Shown here in pieces: positions 12,302 to 13,378 of a DNA stretch of 13,378 nt. Origin of the DNA: an uncultured Bacilli bacterium. Its GTDB lineage: Bacteria; Bacillota_I; Bacilli_A; RF39; UBA660. The translations under genes were made by a program, and so were the position numbers. Within the stretch, counting starts at the first letter, position 1. The number at the start of each line of letters is the position of its first letter. Where the stretch lies: positions 1-13,378 of the forward strand of contig CASDHD010000027.1 in NCBI GenBank assembly GCA_949280095.1, in the 5' to 3' direction. Under the pieces are notes generated by a model, which was not told where the DNA came from, did not search any database, and saw nothing but the letters and a program-made list of their open reading frames with translations.

Positions 12302-13378
12302 TGTTTTCTCCATAATATTCTTTTATAAAATTTTCTCGATATTCAAGTATATTATCTTGTTTAATAGCTTCTCTAATTTCTTCAGTTAAAGATATTAAAA
12401 AACGAATGTTATGAATAGATAGAAGTCTTGCACCAAAAGTTTCATCGCAATTAATTAAGTGTTTAATGTATGCTTTGGTATAATGTTTGCATGCATAACA
12501 ATCACAAGTTTCTTCTATAGCTGTAAAGTCTTCTTTATATTTAGCATTTTTAAGATTTATTTTCCCATTCTTGGTTAAAGCATGGCCATGTCTTGCAAGC
12601 CTTGTGGGACTTACACAATCAAATAAATCAATACCACGTATAACCCCCTCAATTATATCAATAGGTTCTCCTATTCCCATAGCATAACGTAATTTATCTT
12701 TTGGCAAATATTTCGTAGAATACTGGAAGGCTTTATACATATCTTCTTTACTTTCATGATCGTTTGCTACTCCACCAATACTATAGCCATCAAAACCAAT
12801 TTTTACAGTCTCTTCTGCACTAAATTTCCGCAAATCTTCATGAGCTCCACCTTGCACGATACCAAATAGCATTTGTTTTTCATTTTTATGGGCTATTTTT
12901 CCACGTTTCGCCCAACGTATAGTTCTTTCAATACTTTGTTTTAAATATTCATGACTTGCACTAGCTGGTGGACATTCGTCAAAAGACATTGCGATATCAC
13001 TATCTAATTTATTCTGGATTTCAATTGATTTTTCAGGAGTTAACATTAACTTATCGCCGTTTAAATGATTTTTAAATAAAACTCCCTCTTCCGAAATATC
13101 TTTTGGCTTAGCAAGCGAAAATACTTGAAATCCTCCCGAATCCGTTAGTATTGGACCGTCATAATTCATAAACTTATGAAGTCCACCTGCATGAGAAACA
13201 ATATCTTCACCAGGCCTTAACCATAAGTGATAGGTATTTGATAAAATAATTCCTGCATGCATTTCCTTTATTTCCTCTGGCGAAAGAGTTTTGACTGTAG
13301 CTTGCGTTCCTACTGGCATAAACATAGGGGTCTCATAAGTTTTACCATTATAGATGAATTCTCCTAGTCTAGCTTGGG
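12288..13378 (-). CDS. tgt: Queuine/preQ1 tRNA-ribosyltransferase Tgt, 5' end beyond the window
   Basis: Exchanges guanine 34 of GUN-anticodon tRNAs for preQ1 or queuine. The reading frame stays open to the right edge, and the extra residues (ARLGEFIYNGKTYETP) fit the family before MFMPVGT, so about 15 to 20 N-terminal residues are missing; ATG 13325 is not the start. 362 residues are visible. DSGGFQVFS carries the general-acid Asp, and SFDEC and FGIVQGG are base-binding segments. LFDCVSPTRLARHG carries the nucleophile Asp, and CDCYAC with a later SIHN histidine is the zinc site. The preQ1-binding loop GGLAVGEP of usual bacterial enzymes reads GGVANDHES, one residue longer and without the usual Val. 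In Bacillus queA lies upstream, which would be outside this window. Confidence 0.95.
   Translation of the reverse strand, partial: QARLGEFIYNGKTYETPMFMPVGTQATVKTLSPEEIKEMHAGIILSNTYHLWLRPGEDIVSHAGGLHKFMNYDGPILTDSGGFQVFSLAKPKDISEEGVLFKNHLNGDKLMLTPEKSIEIQNKLDSDIAMSFDECPPASASHEYLKQSIERTIRWAKRGKIAHKNEKQMLFGIVQGGAHEDLRKFSAEETVKIGFDGYSIGGVANDHESKEDMYKAFQYSTKYLPKDKLRYAMGIGEPIDIIEGVIRGIDLFDCVSPTRLARHGHALTKNGKINLKNAKYKEDFTAIEETCDCYACKHYTKAYIKHLINCDETFGARLLSIHNIRFLISLTEEIREAIKQDNILEYRENFIKEYYGENNDKE

Noticed and set aside
13323..13325. ATG 13325 as the start of tgt
   Set aside because: The frame continues with family-typical residues (ARLG...TP) to the window edge, so the gene is cut off by the edge.

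Overview
The window is very AT-rich (roughly 30% G+C by eye) and reads as a chromosomal segment of a low-GC Firmicute of the Bacilli/Erysipelotrichia/RF39 type, probably an uncultured gut lineage. Three observations support this. Ribosome binding sites are strong AGGAGG types. The block tgt - (yajC position) - yrzE - yrbG - spoVB - comN - relA - dtd keeps the gene order I recall from Bacillus subtilis. MurE carries the DNPR motif typical of meso-diaminopimelate-adding enzymes, so the cell is walled. TGA is used as a stop (comN, spoVB) and tryptophan is TGG, so this is the standard bacterial code and not the Mycoplasma code. The exact taxon cannot be named from the sequence alone.

Layout, left to right. 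Positions 1-305 hold no gene but contain a two-copy, 50-bp-period repeat with a small hairpin. murE (306-1688) follows. Positions 1.7-5.25 kb look like an accessory insertion between murE and the conserved block. It holds an alpha/beta hydrolase, a DUF3990-type putative toxin with its overlapping partner (likely antitoxin), and two overlapping P-loop kinase-like genes. All lie on the minus strand, separated by terminators and extended -10 promoters. Near-identical short direct repeats bracket parts of this insertion. Positions 5.28-8.18 kb are the coupled operon comN-relA-dtd, which probably runs on into the kinase pair and ends at a strong terminator at 4052-4076. Positions 8.25-12.3 kb hold spoVB-like (+), a one-pass membrane protein (-), peptide deformylase (-), a DUF421 protein (-), a YrzE/TIGR04086 protein (+) and a short pilin-like membrane protein (-). 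tgt (-) runs off the right edge.

How the genes work together: the conserved genes serve envelope building (MurE, SpoVB-like flippase), translation quality and tRNA/protein modification (Dtd, Tgt, Def), and (p)ppGpp signalling (Rel). Compared with the Bacillus block, secDF, recJ and apt are missing between comN and relA, a pilin-like gene occupies the yajC position, and def lies inside the block.

The strongest oddities are these: a Rel protein whose ppGpp-hydrolase HD motif is eroded (HDxxEDT became HEVINNG) while its synthetase is intact; the putative DUF3990 toxin pair bracketed by direct repeats; the tandem overlapping P-loop genes; the folded 50-bp repeat at the left edge; and altered specificity-loop residues in Tgt.
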